Assembly (NCBI GenBank): GCA_964388435.1
Contig: CAYMAH010000034.1
Coordinates: 1-19,145, forward strand
Origin: DTNV01 sp964388435
GTDB taxonomy: Archaea; Micrarchaeota; Micrarchaeia; Norongarragalinales; UBA8480
DNA length: 19,145 nt
Direction of reading: 5' to 3'
Positions 7,266-15,219 of the stretch are shown here, in pieces. A program made the translations under genes and the position numbers. The notes beneath the pieces were generated by a model. It was not told the DNA's origin. It saw only the letters and a program-made list of their open reading frames with translations, and did no database searches. Numbering within the stretch: the stretch's first letter is position 1; each line of letters starts with the position of its first letter.

Positions 7266-8477
7266 TTGGCAATAGAGAATTTTATCGGAGGGCTCGTCCT
7301 TTCTTTAGTCATAGGAGGTTTGATAGGCCTTGAAAGGGAGAGGACCAACGCCCAAACCGTAATCGGCCTTAGAACGTTCGCCTTGATTTCAATGCTTGGA
7401 ATGATACTGTCAAGCATTTTCTACACTTCCAACGCCCTGTTCGTCATCGTAGGTTTTATAGGAGTGTTCGCCCTGTCACTGGTTTACTACTACCTTAAAA
7501 CATTCTCATACAAGCACTTGGGAGTAACCACCACAATAGTAATACCGCTCACATTCTTGCTCGGCGTGCTGGTGGGCCTTGGATTCGCCGCGGAAGCGGG
7601 AGTTTCAACCATAATAATAACATTCCTGCTTGTAGAAAAAAGCAAGGTGCACTCTCTTGCCAAGACAATTTCAAGAGAGGAGATAATAGACCTGATGATT
7701 TTCGCCATCATAGCATTCATTTTATATCCCTACCTTCCGCTTCAACCCTACAACTTTCTTGGAAAATCCATAGACCTACACTCCTTCTTATGGGTCGTGG
7801 TTGTCTTCAGCTTCATAGGCTTTTTAGCTCACTTCTTAATGAAGTTCTTCAAGAAAAACGGGCTTTTATACGCGAGTTTCTTCGGAGGGGTTATATCCTC
7901 CCTAAGCACGGTATACTTCTTCTCAATCAAAAGCAAAAACAACAAGCTTTCAAACTTTGTTTACTCCGCAAGCACCGTCGGAAGCGTTTTCGGAGACTTG
8001 ATGATACTTCTCTTCATAGACCCGCGCTTGCTAACAATGATTTTAATCCCATTCCTCTTCTTCATTCTAGTGTTTGCCTACTTCACGCTGAAAGAAAAAC
8101 AGAGTTCCAAACTTAACATTTTTGAAAGGCCTTTAAGCTTGAGCTTGGTGTTGGAGTTCAGCGCCCTGTTCTTCGTCATCAGTTTTCTTCTGTCGCTTGC
8201 TTCAAACTTTCAGGCGGCCGGGCTGGTTTTAGCGTCATTCATAGGGGGAATCGCAAACTCGATGGCGGTGTTCGCAAGCATATCGATTCTTTACTCTTCA
8301 GGACAGGTTGGCTTTTCAACCGCCTTCTTCTCCCTGTTCTTCGCGGTTGTGGGAAGCAGCATCGCAAAGATAATAATCTTGAATCTCACCCAGAAGGACA
8401 AGAAAACTCCCTGGAAGCAGTTCATCGCGGCGGCAGCGGTATCACTGGCGGTTTTTTTCATTGCAACGGTTTTTTGA
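7266..8477 (+). CDS. MgtC/DUF4010 family membrane protein
   Basis: A 403-residue polytopic membrane protein with about 11 hydrophobic helices. The N-terminal part has the MgtC/SapB signature (IGGLIGLERERTNAQTVIGL RTF region, residues 15-37), including the acidic-basic GLERE motif. The C-terminal two thirds match the DUF4010 pattern, with FGGVISSLSTVYFF and the mirrored FIGGIANSMAVFASI. MgtC-like proteins are linked to Mg homeostasis and to control of membrane ATPases, but for this fused archaeal type the function and substrate are not established. The TTG start at 7266 lies three bases after the preceding stop; no better start is in frame nearby, and translation is likely coupled. Its place after the lipid genes may be no more than co-transcription. 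Confidence 0.85.
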   Translation: MAIENFIGGLVLSLVIGGLIGLERERTNAQTVIGLRTFALISMLGMILSSIFYTSNALFVIVGFIGVFALSLVYYYLKTFSYKHLGVTTTIVIPLTFLLGVLVGLGFAAEAGVSTIIITFLLVEKSKVHSLAKTISREEIIDLMIFAIIAFILYPYLPLQPYNFLGKSIDLHSFLWVVVVFSFIGFLAHFLMKFFKKNGLLYASFFGGVISSLSTVYFFSIKSKNNKLSNFVYSASTVGSVFGDLMILLFIDPRLLTMILIPFLFFILVFAYFTLKEKQSSKLNIFERPLSLSLVLEFSALFFVISFLLSLASNFQAAGLVLASFIGGIANSMAVFASISILYSSGQVGFSTAFFSLFFAVVGSSIAKIIILNLTQKDKKTPWKQFIAAAAVSLAVFFIATVF

Positions 8478-8489
8478 AAAAAGAAAACA

Positions 8490-8496
8490 TTTTTAA
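8490..8496 (+). promoter_or_regulatory. TATA-like box before the 105-residue protein
   Basis: TTTTTAA centred about 28 nt before ATG 8522, with no Shine-Dalgarno in between. It fits the same leaderless pattern as other genes in the window and suggests this gene has its own promoter. Confidence 0.4.
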
Positions 8497-8521
8497 CTAT
8501 CAAACAATTTAATTTACTTTT

Positions 8522-8839
8522 ATGAGAGAAGGCGAAACCCCAATAGACTGGCTACACAACGAGTTTAAAATCAAAAAGTTTCCCTTTGGAATCAAAAGGT
8601 TTTCAAGGGTTGTTTTCTACCCTCAGGCCGAAAGGCAGGGCGTGGGAGTGAACGCTGAAAAAGCAAAAGAGATCGTAAAAAATTTGGGAGGGGCTCAAAA
8701 TTTCAGGGTTAGAAAAATAGTAAACCGCCACCTTATACTGAGAATCAGAGATCAAAAAATCGGGTTAAACCGCCTCAAAGAAATCTCGGGAAAAGATTTT
8801 GAAAATTGGGAGAAAAAAAGTTCTATAATGGGTTTTTGA
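8522..8839 (+). CDS. Small protein, weakly EIIB-like, unknown function
   Basis: A 105-residue cytoplasmic, basic protein that I cannot assign. Residues 1-43 are a mixed region containing WLHNEFKIKKFPFG and RVVFYPQAERQG. Residues 46-92 show a helix ending in a glycine pair (KAKEIVKNLGGAQN), a strand (NRHLILRIRD) and a second helix (GLNRLKEISG). That order and spacing recall the small EIIB domain of glucose-type phosphotransferase systems (LGG, then a CxTRLR strand, then Asp, then a helix), but the phosphorylated Cys position would be V67. The similarity is from memory and may be chance. No PTS gene is nearby. Its own promoter-like TATA and the convergent prepilin peptidase gene (22 bp away) set it apart from the lipid genes. 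Confidence 0.6.
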   Translation: MREGETPIDWLHNEFKIKKFPFGIKRFSRVVFYPQAERQGVGVNAEKAKEIVKNLGGAQNFRVRKIVNRHLILRIRDQKIGLNRLKEISGKDFENWEKKSSIMGF

Positions 8840-8861
8840 ATTCTTTAAAGCAGAGCCGGGA

Positions 8862-9716
8862 TTATTTGAAAAGAAACCAGGCGAACGGATTCCCAAGAAT
8901 CAAACTTAGAATCAAACCCACAAGGATGTAGGGCGCCATTCTCGGAAGGTTCTTGTAAACATAGAATTTCTTCATTTTCTTCTCCCTGCTTATCCTCTTC
9001 AATAGCTTCATCTGATCCTTTGTAGCCACTCTCTTCAAACCTAGCTTTTTCAAACCCTCCATTTTCTCAAGAGCTAGAACATCCTCATCCTCGATGCCCT
9101 TCAAATCCACTTTTTGTATTATCACGTCGTTCATAATCTGGTTCTTGAACAGCGAAAGAAACAGCGCCGAGACCGCAAGAATCAAAATGAATATTATCTG
9201 GTACAAGCCGAATATTGAAAAGAAGTAGACTGAGAAGATTATCAAGGCAACCAAAGCGATGGTCAGAATGCTATCCTTCCAGTCGGGTTTGAGCTTTTTT
9301 CTTCTAAGCATCCACCCGTACATCAGGGAAGTTCCTATAAGCGAAACGAAAGCGCTGGTAGCGAAAACCGTTATTATGAAAGGAACGCCGGTAACCGCGA
9401 GAGAGAACGGAAACTGGAACTGCTGTATTGATGGATAAAAGGGCAGGAGAACCTGAATTCCGGCGACAAGAAGCACGTCGCCCCCTCCTATCTGCCCGGT
9501 CCTGTAGAAATAATACCCTATTATGAAAATCAAGGCTCCGATTCCAACGCTGTAGAGAATGAAATTATAGTCAAACGTCAAAACGTCGAGAACCACACCA
9601 CAGGCTATCATAGTTATTGTAAGCTTGTCGCTTATGTAACTGGTCTTGAAGTCCTGGTAAGCCGCTATCGCGGTTCCAATCAATATTATCGCAAGCCTTA
9701 AAACATCGTAGTTCAT
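8862..9716 (-). CDS. Archaeal A24-family prepilin/preflagellin peptidase
   Basis: Membrane aspartic protease that removes class III signal peptides from archaellins and type IV pilin-like proteins. The two catalytic aspartates are visible: D22 in AAYQDFKTSYISD and D80 in the GQIGGGDV loop, the family's GxGD motif. The 284 residues contain several hydrophobic helices, with a charged cytoplasmic insert at about residues 198-255 (KMEGLKKLGLKRVATKD and nearby) before a final helix, APYILVGLILSLILG. This makes it larger than bacterial TadV/CpaA relatives. The ATG overlaps the SRP54 stop by four bases (ATGA), and GGGTGG lies seven bases upstream inside that gene, so translation is coupled. No pilin gene is seen in the window, so its substrates lie elsewhere. 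Confidence 0.88.
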   Translation of the reverse strand: MNYDVLRLAIILIGTAIAAYQDFKTSYISDKLTITMIACGVVLDVLTFDYNFILYSVGIGALIFIIGYYFYRTGQIGGGDVLLVAGIQVLLPFYPSIQQFQFPFSLAVTGVPFIITVFATSAFVSLIGTSLMYGWMLRRKKLKPDWKDSILTIALVALIIFSVYFFSIFGLYQIIFILILAVSALFLSLFKNQIMNDVIIQKVDLKGIEDEDVLALEKMEGLKKLGLKRVATKDQMKLLKRISREKKMKKFYVYKNLPRMAPYILVGLILSLILGNPFAWFLFK

Positions 9717-11029
9717 TTCAAGCCACCCAGTTTTGACAGGTCTAGATTCCCAAACTTTTTAAGCATTCCCTTGTTTTTCTTCAAACCCTTGTACATCTTT
9801 TCAACCCTGTCAAAATTTATCACCAACTCCCTCATCTCCTCGACCTTAATCCCAGCGCCCCTGGCAATCCTCTCCTGCCTAGCCTTCAACTTCACCAACG
9901 CTGGATTCTTCCTCTCCTGCACAGTCATGCTGTTCACTGCAGCCTCGAATTTCTTGAGCTTCTCCTCGCTCTTATCCATAAACTCCTCAGGAATGTCATA
10001 CAAACCCAAAAGCTGCATTATCTTCTTCATCGGACCTATCTTCTTCATCGATTTTAATTGAATAACAAAAGTAGTGTAATTCCACTCCCCACTCTCAATC
10101 GCCTGAGTCAACTCCCTCTCATCCCCAAGCTCCTTCACCTTCTCAAGCAACGCTTCAAGATCAGGATAGCCTATCAAACGCGAAATAAACTTTTTAGAAT
10201 CAAAAACCTCAAAATCATCGGGCTTCTCCCCAGTCCCAATAAAAGCAATCCTCCCGCCAGTCGCGTGAGTGGAAGTCAAAGCCCCGCCACCCTTCCCGCT
10301 CCCATCCATTTTAGTTACTATCACGCCAGTAACAGGTACGGTGCTTGAAAATTCCTCAGCCTGCTTTCCGGCAACCTGACCTATGTCGGCGCTGACCACA
10401 AGAAACGTCTCGTCAGGCTTGAACGCCTCGTAAATCTCCTTCAACTCCTTCTTCAACTCCGAGTCAAAAGCGCTCCTCCCAGCAGAGTCAAATATAATAA
10501 CATCATCTTTAAGAGATTTAACCCCTTCAACGGCAAGAGATTTAGGATCAGCCTTGCCTTTTTCAAAAAAATCACACTTCACCTCAACGCTCAACTGTTT
10601 CAATTGTTCGATTGCCGCAGGCCTGTGAACATCCCCCGCTATAACTCCCACCTTCAAACCCTTCTTAATATAAAACCTGGCAAGCTTTGAAATTGAAGTG
10701 GTCTTTCCGCTGGCATTCAAACCGAAAACAAGTATTCTCTTTTTTTGAATAACCGGCTCGTAATTCTCCCCAAGAGTTGAAACAAGCTCGTCGTAAACAA
10801 TCTTAACAATCTTCTCCCTCAAACTCATCGAAGGGTGGACTTTCTCCCTCAACGCCTTCTCTTTTATCCTCTCCGTCAATTCAAAAACAAGCTTAACATT
10901 AACATCGCTTGAAATAAGCGCCCTCTGAAGCTCTATTATCAAATCATTTATAGCCTTCTCGTCAACCACGCTAGCCCCGGTTATCTTGGAGATAGCATTC
11001 CTAACCCCCGCGCCTAAATCCACTTTCAA
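9713..11029 (-). CDS. ffh: Signal recognition particle GTPase SRP54
   Basis: Binds signal sequences at the ribosome and 7S RNA, and delivers nascent proteins to FtsY and SecYEG. Domains: N (1-90), G (about 95-295), M (about 310-438). Motifs: P-loop FGLNASGKTTS (K109), DSAGRS as the G3 element, TKMDGSGKGGGALT as G4, and in the M domain SMTVQERKNP and RQERIARGAGI, which contact SRP RNA. The P-loop is unusual in having LNAS where most SRP54 have a QGSGKTTT-like form, and DSAGR replaces DTAGR; both remain compatible with GTP binding. Length 438 is normal. The start is TTG 11029, overlapping the ferredoxin stop by four bases. The prepilin peptidase follows with another 4-bp overlap. Confidence 0.95.
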   Translation of the reverse strand: MKVDLGAGVRNAISKITGASVVDEKAINDLIIELQRALISSDVNVKLVFELTERIKEKALREKVHPSMSLREKIVKIVYDELVSTLGENYEPVIQKKRILVFGLNASGKTTSISKLARFYIKKGLKVGVIAGDVHRPAAIEQLKQLSVEVKCDFFEKGKADPKSLAVEGVKSLKDDVIIFDSAGRSAFDSELKKELKEIYEAFKPDETFLVVSADIGQVAGKQAEEFSSTVPVTGVIVTKMDGSGKGGGALTSTHATGGRIAFIGTGEKPDDFEVFDSKKFISRLIGYPDLEALLEKVKELGDERELTQAIESGEWNYTTFVIQLKSMKKIGPMKKIMQLLGLYDIPEEFMDKSEEKLKKFEAAVNSMTVQERKNPALVKLKARQERIARGAGIKVEEMRELVINFDRVEKMYKGLKKNKGMLKKFGNLDLSKLGGLK

Positions 11030-11271
11030 ATCAGCTTCTTACCATTTTTATCAAACAAGTGAATAACATTAACAGGGCAGCCGTCAGCCGCGTTTTTATT
11101 GCACTTAAAATCTTTCTCATCAATTTCAAGCTCTTCATTACCTCCGACCTTTTTAGAATTCACCAGCTTCGACTTCCCATCATCAGCCATGCTCCAAAAA
11201 TCAGGGCACATGCTAGCACACGCCGCACACCCAATGCAATTCTCCCTGTCATGTAATATCTTATAATCCAT
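11026..11271 (-). CDS. [4Fe-4S] ferredoxin
   Basis: Small electron carrier of 81 residues. The cysteine pattern is C12-x2-C15-x2-C18-x3-C22-P, then C57 and C65-P. By comparison with Pyrococcus-type single-cluster ferredoxins, C12, C15, C18 and C65 would bind one [4Fe-4S] cluster, while C22 and C57 correspond to the disulfide pair; the second ligand is Cys here, whereas it is Asp in Pyrococcus furiosus. The acidic middle loop (GGNEELEIDEKDF) is longer than usual. I chose ATG 11271 over the upstream in-frame GTG at 11310 because AGGTGAT lies four bases before it and because homologues begin close to the first Cys. It leads an operon with SRP54 and prepilin peptidase; a functional link with them is not evident. 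Confidence 0.9.
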   Translation of the reverse strand: MDYKILHDRENCIGCAACASMCPDFWSMADDGKSKLVNSKKVGGNEELEIDEKDFKCNKNAADGCPVNVIHLFDKNGKKLI

Positions 11272-11275
11272 TCCA

Positions 11276-11282
11276 ATCACCT
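11276..11282 (-). promoter_or_regulatory. Ribosome binding site deciding the ferredoxin start
   Basis: AGGTGAT on the minus strand, a perfect complement to the usual archaeal 16S 3' end, four bases before ATG 11271. It places the start 13 codons inside the longest open frame. Confidence 0.65.
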
Positions 11283-11319
11283 GTGCTTTAAAATCTAAAA
11301 CAAACACCAATCAAAAAGC

Positions 11320-11328
11320 TTTTTAAAT
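11320..11328 (+). promoter_or_regulatory. TATA box of the secreted protein gene
   Basis: TTTTTAAAT preceded by AAAAAGC (a BRE-like purine stretch), centred about 27 nt before ATG 11351. The same block AAAAAGCTTTTTAAA recurs before the gene at 15741. Read on the other strand it is about 52 nt from the ferredoxin start, so it may serve both. Confidence 0.55.
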
Positions 11329-11350
11329 AAATTCTGTTTAATGTTAAAAC

Positions 11351-12196
11351 ATGAAAGTTTTTAAAACTCTTGCTTTAACCCTATTCCTGCTGCTAGCTCC
11401 TTCAATAATAAACGCTGCAACGGTTAATGTTCTAACGCCAGTACAGCAAACAGTCACAAGTTCAAGCCAAACAATAAACCTTGGACTGGTAGGGCCAGGC
11501 CAAAAAGTCGAAGTAACCTTCGACAGAGGCACTCAACAGCAAGTATCATACTTAAACTCAAGCTACTATGGATTCAGAGAAGCAGTCTGGGACAAAGCAA
11601 ACGTCGTTTCTCTACCTCAGGGGTGGAGCGCAAGCGACAGCCTCTACTACGAAACACCTCTAACCGTATTCGTGTTCGTCTCCCCAAATGCCAGTAACGG
11701 AGATTATAATTTCACAGTTCAATTCCTAAACGAATATCAGGGAGTTGAACCCTTCAACGTCACTTTCCAAGTAACAGTTTCAACAAAAGTCATTCAAACA
11801 ACAATCTCTCCTTCGACCGTTTACACTGGAATAAACCAACCCGCGGTATACTCCCTAAACATTGAAAGCTTGAGCAGCGCTTCAGACGTCTTTGAAATTT
11901 CAGCCGAAGGCCTACCCTACAACTGGCAGTTCACCAAAACATTCTTCCTACCAAGAAACTCAAACGTTACAGTATATTATGAAGTCATAGGAAGCGAACA
12001 AAAAAATCTCAACTTCAACCTCCACGTGCAATCACTATCAAGCAGTTTAATAAGCAACGACGTTCAAGCCAATCTCATCACCACCAGTTCTCTAATACAG
12101 CAAATGCAGGGCGTTTCAGACGGCGTTCCTTTATTCCCAAGCATTGAACAAACAGTATACTCATTGCTTGGCCTTGTAGGAAACATATTCAAATAA
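11351..12196 (+). CDS. Secreted protein with beta-sandwich domains, unknown function
   Basis: A 281-residue protein with a clear Sec signal peptide (KTLALTLFLLLAPSIINA, probable cleavage after Ala at about residue 22). The mature part is strand-rich. From about residue 155 it resembles the NEW3/COG1470-type Ig-like domains of archaeal envelope proteins, with phrases such as VYSLNIESLS and NVTVYYEVIG. About five N-X-S/T sequons are present. There is no clear transmembrane anchor; the C-terminus ends in an amphipathic stretch (TVYSLLGLVGNIF) that might touch the membrane. No catalytic motif is seen. The ATG at 11351 follows a TATA box at leaderless spacing, and it diverges from the ferredoxin-SRP54 operon. 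A structural or binding role on the cell surface is inferred. Confidence 0.75.
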   Translation: MKVFKTLALTLFLLLAPSIINAATVNVLTPVQQTVTSSSQTINLGLVGPGQKVEVTFDRGTQQQVSYLNSSYYGFREAVWDKANVVSLPQGWSASDSLYYETPLTVFVFVSPNASNGDYNFTVQFLNEYQGVEPFNVTFQVTVSTKVIQTTISPSTVYTGINQPAVYSLNIESLSSASDVFEISAEGLPYNWQFTKTFFLPRNSNVTVYYEVIGSEQKNLNFNLHVQSLSSSLISNDVQANLITTSSLIQQMQGVSDGVPLFPSIEQTVYSLLGLVGNIFK

Positions 12197-12338
12197 TAAA
12201 AAAAAGCTTAAAAAGCCCTTCAAGAAGGACTGAAAAAAGAACAAAAGTTATTTATTACACTGACCAAACGGTTAAGAAAAAAATAGCGGAAATCAAAAAA
12301 TGAATGATTTTCACTTTTTAAAATACAAGCCGAAAAAA

Positions 12339-12346
12339 ACTTAAAC
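12339..12346 (+). promoter_or_regulatory. TATA-like box before gatD
   Basis: ACTTAAAC after an A-rich stretch, centred about 26 nt before ATG 12369. Weak but in the position seen for other first genes in the window. Confidence 0.35.
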
Positions 12347-12368
12347 GTTTAAAACTTTAATTTAAAGC

Positions 12369-13679
12369 ATGTACGGAAGCGAAGTTGAAAAAGTTTTAAA
12401 CAACAAAAACATAAGCGTAGGCGATTCAATCAAAGTAAAATGGAAGAACAAGTCATTTGAAGGAACGCTCATGCCAAGACCCGACGTCGGCGATGAAAAC
12501 ACTATAGTAATTAAAATGAAAAACGGCTACAACATCGGACTTAAAAGCCTTGAAATAGAACTTGTAGAAAAACAAAAAACAACCGAAAAACCATTGAAAG
12601 AAGAAACAAAATCAAACCACCCTCCAATTTCAATAATAGCAACAGGCGGGACAATCAGCAGCAAAGTGGATTACAAAACAGGAGGGGTTCACATGTTGAT
12701 GAGCGCTGAAGAAATAATATCAACAGCACCCCAACTGAAAAAATTCATAAACATTAAAAAAATATTAAACCCATTCACAATAGGAAGCGAAGACATAAGC
12801 TTCAGAGAATGGACGAAACTCGCTGAAATAACAGCCAAACAAGCAAACGACTCCGAGGGAGTGGTGATACTCCACGGAACTGACACCCTGCATTACACTT
12901 CAAGCGCTTTAAGCTTCATGCTCCCAAACCTTTCAAAACCAGTAGTTCTAGTAGGAGCTCAGCGCTCTCAAGACAGGCCAAGTAGGGACGGAGTAATGAA
13001 CCTGACGTGCGCCTCCATTTTTTCAACTTCAAACCACGCAGGCGTTTCAATAGTAATGCATGGAACTTCAAATGACGATTACTGCATTGCAATACCGGGA
13101 ACCAAAGCAAGAAAAATGCACACTTCAAGAAGAGACGCGTTCAGGCCAGTCAACGCAAAGCCAAGAGCCTTCATCTTTCCAGACGGAAGAGTGGAATTCA
13201 AAGATGAAGTCAAAAAAAGAAGTGAAGATGAAGTAAAAGCAGACACTTCTTACGACCCAAAAGTAGGACTAATAAAAGTCTACCCGGGAAGCAACCCTGA
13301 AATCATAGACTTTTTCATATCCAAAAACTACAAAGGCCTGATAATCGAAGGAACCGGTTTGGGACACGTTCCAACGCAAACCCTGAAAAAAGAAGACAGT
13401 TGGATAGACTGGATCAAAAAAGCGTCAAAAGAAATGATAGTTGGAATCACCTCACAATGCATCTACGGAAGAACCCACTCAAGCGTGTACTCAAACCTGA
13501 GGCTACTAAACAAAACCGGGGCAATCCACTGCGAAGACATGCTCTCCGAAACCGCGCTAATCAAACTAAGCTTCCTGCTAGGACATGATTATGAAAGAAA
13601 AGAAATTGAAAAAAAAATGCTTGAAAACACGGCAGGCGAAATAAACAAAAGAATAACAATAAGCGAGTTTTTAAACTAA
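12369..13679 (+). CDS. gatD: Glu-tRNA(Gln) amidotransferase subunit D
   Basis: Asparaginase-like subunit of the archaeal GatDE enzyme. It releases ammonia from glutamine or asparagine, which GatE uses to turn Glu-tRNA(Gln) into Gln-tRNA(Gln). Residues 1-80 form the small N-terminal beta domain typical of GatD (VGDSIKVKWKNKSFEGTLMP) and a Lys/Glu linker. The asparaginase domain follows: IIATGGTISSK with catalytic Thr T95 (T92 nearby), HGTDTLHYTS with T171 and D172, and GAQRSQDRPSRDG. At 436 residues it is of normal length. It is followed after 11 bp by gatE, forming the complete enzyme. Its presence implies that Gln-tRNA is made indirectly and that the organism's GluRS also charges tRNA-Gln. 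Confidence 0.96.
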   Translation: MYGSEVEKVLNNKNISVGDSIKVKWKNKSFEGTLMPRPDVGDENTIVIKMKNGYNIGLKSLEIELVEKQKTTEKPLKEETKSNHPPISIIATGGTISSKVDYKTGGVHMLMSAEEIISTAPQLKKFINIKKILNPFTIGSEDISFREWTKLAEITAKQANDSEGVVILHGTDTLHYTSSALSFMLPNLSKPVVLVGAQRSQDRPSRDGVMNLTCASIFSTSNHAGVSIVMHGTSNDDYCIAIPGTKARKMHTSRRDAFRPVNAKPRAFIFPDGRVEFKDEVKKRSEDEVKADTSYDPKVGLIKVYPGSNPEIIDFFISKNYKGLIIEGTGLGHVPTQTLKKEDSWIDWIKKASKEMIVGITSQCIYGRTHSSVYSNLRLLNKTGAIHCEDMLSETALIKLSFLLGHDYERKEIEKKMLENTAGEINKRITISEFLN

Positions 13680-13690
13680 AGTGAAGTTTC

Positions 13691-15211
13691 ATGAAAATCG
13701 GACTGGAAATACACCAAAGACTCAACACAGAAGAAAAACTATTCTGCTCGTGCCCCTCAAAAACAAAAGGAGCCAAAACATCAGAATTAACAAGAAGCCT
13801 AAACCCCTCAGCAGGAGAAACGGGAGAATTCGACAAAGCAGCGCTGTTCGAAAAAAAGAAAAACAAAACAAACACATACAATGTGTTCGAAGACTCATCC
13901 TGCCTGATAGAATGCGACGAAGAACCCCCAAAAAAACTAAACACAGAAGCGCTCGAAACAACAATTCTAATATGTCGGCTTTTAAACGCCGACGTGGTTG
14001 ATGAAATACACATCATGAGAAAAACAGTAATCGACGGAAGCGCGGTAAGCGGCTTCCAAAGAACAGCGGTGGTGGGATTAAACGGAAAAATCGAAACAAG
14101 CGAGGGAAACGTTTCAATCCAAACAATCTGCCTGGAAGAAGAAAGCTCGGGAATAGATGAAAGCCACTTCAATATAGACCGGCTTGGAATACCCCTCATT
14201 GAAATAGCCACAGACGCTGAAAGCATTAAAACGCCCGTTCAGGCAATGAACGCAGCCCTAAAAATAGGAGAAATGCTGAGAAGCACTGAAAAAGTTCAGA
14301 GGGGAATTGGAACAATAAGACAAGATTTAAATGTCTCCACACCAGAAGGAGCGAGAATCGAAATCAAAGGAGTGCAAGAATTAAAATCAATCCCAAAGTT
14401 AATAGAAAAAGAAGTTGAAAGGCAAGAAAAACTCTTGAAAATAAAAACCAAAAAAATTGAATTCACAGAAACCCCTGGAAAAATAACAATCGAAAAACCT
14501 CCAGAAGAAGCGCTTAAAGAAATAAAAGACTACTGCAAAATACTAAACGCAGATTTTGATGGAAAGACAATCAAAGGAAACGAGGAAACGCTAAACTTCA
14601 TAAAATGGAGAATTGAATTTTTCTCAAAAGGAATACCAGAAGAAACAAGAAAAGCAGGAGAAACCGAAACCTCCTATATGAGACCCCTCCCAGGAGGAAG
14701 CAGAATGTACCCCGAAACAGACTGTCTTCCGTTAAACTCAAAAAGCTTCATCGAAAAAATGAAAAACGTAGAAGTAACCACATTCGAAGAAAGAACAAAA
14801 GAATATGAAAAAAAAGGATTAAACAAAGAACTATCGCAAAAAATACTAAAATCAAACTACAAACTATTCGAAAAAATGACCGAACAAGGAAGCGAGCCCG
14901 TTTTCACCGCAACCATAATCACGGAAACACTAAAAAACCTTGAAAGAAAAGGGCTAAAAATAACAAACGAAAAACTCGAAGAATTTTTTAACCTCTACAA
15001 AAAAGGAGCTTTTTCAAGAAACGCAAGCGAAAAAATCCTCGAACTCGCAAGCGAAAACGAAAAACTCGAAGAAGCAATCAAAAAAGCCGGGCTTGAAAAA
15101 TTTACAAACCAAAAATTAAAAGAAATCGCCTCCCAAAACACGTTCGAAGAAGCAATCAAAAAATACCGGTTGAACATAGAAGCCAAAGAGCTAAAAGAAT
15201 ACTACCGGTGA
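13691..15211 (+). CDS. gatE: Glu-tRNA(Gln) amidotransferase subunit E, short form
   Basis: Phosphorylates the glutamate on Glu-tRNA(Gln) and amidates it with ammonia from GatD. Seen: the GatB/GatE N-terminal signature GLEIHQRLNTEEKLFC, with C-x-C (CSCPS) of the zinc/metal region, IDRLGIPLIEIATD, GTIRQDLNVS, then YMRPLPGGSRMYPETD (from residue 329), and the C-terminal helical tail region (YqeY-like) ending KEYYR. At 506 residues it is about 110 shorter than the usual 610-640. The shortfall lies between about residues 265 and 325, where other GatE proteins carry the AspRS-like (GAD) insertion; only about 60 residues are here. A GTGA site six bases before ATG 13691 supports the start. The next gene begins at or just after its stop. 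Confidence 0.95.
   Translation: MKIGLEIHQRLNTEEKLFCSCPSKTKGAKTSELTRSLNPSAGETGEFDKAALFEKKKNKTNTYNVFEDSSCLIECDEEPPKKLNTEALETTILICRLLNADVVDEIHIMRKTVIDGSAVSGFQRTAVVGLNGKIETSEGNVSIQTICLEEESSGIDESHFNIDRLGIPLIEIATDAESIKTPVQAMNAALKIGEMLRSTEKVQRGIGTIRQDLNVSTPEGARIEIKGVQELKSIPKLIEKEVERQEKLLKIKTKKIEFTETPGKITIEKPPEEALKEIKDYCKILNADFDGKTIKGNEETLNFIKWRIEFFSKGIPEETRKAGETETSYMRPLPGGSRMYPETDCLPLNSKSFIEKMKNVEVTTFEERTKEYEKKGLNKELSQKILKSNYKLFEKMTEQGSEPVFTATIITETLKNLERKGLKITNEKLEEFFNLYKKGAFSRNASEKILELASENEKLEEAIKKAGLEKFTNQKLKEIASQNTFEEAIKKYRLNIEAKELKEYYR
15207..15211 (+). promoter_or_regulatory. Ribosome binding site overlapping the gatE stop
   Basis: GGTGA contains the gatE stop TGA and lies eight bases before ATG 15220. 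It also contains a GTG (15208) that could itself start the Nudix gene, but the site works better as a Shine-Dalgarno for the ATG. Confidence 0.5.
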
Positions 15212-15219
15212 AAAATCAA

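Noticed and set aside
6884..7417. Minus-strand open frame of 177 codons across the GGGP synthase and MgtC-like genes
   Set aside because: It is antisense to two conserved genes and has low-complexity Ser/Pro/Ala composition typical of a shadow frame.
12301..12345. Tiny frame starting ATG at 12301, and a start-less frame just before it, between the secreted protein and gatD
   Set aside because: Fourteen codons with no ribosome site; the adjacent frame has no start codon. The 172-bp gap is better read as promoter and spacer.
13561..14226. Long minus-strand open frame opposite gatD and gatE (221 codons)
   Set aside because: It overlaps two well-recognised genes, is rich in Ser, Phe and Leu as expected for the complement of Lys/Glu-rich coding sequence, and has no recognisable motif.
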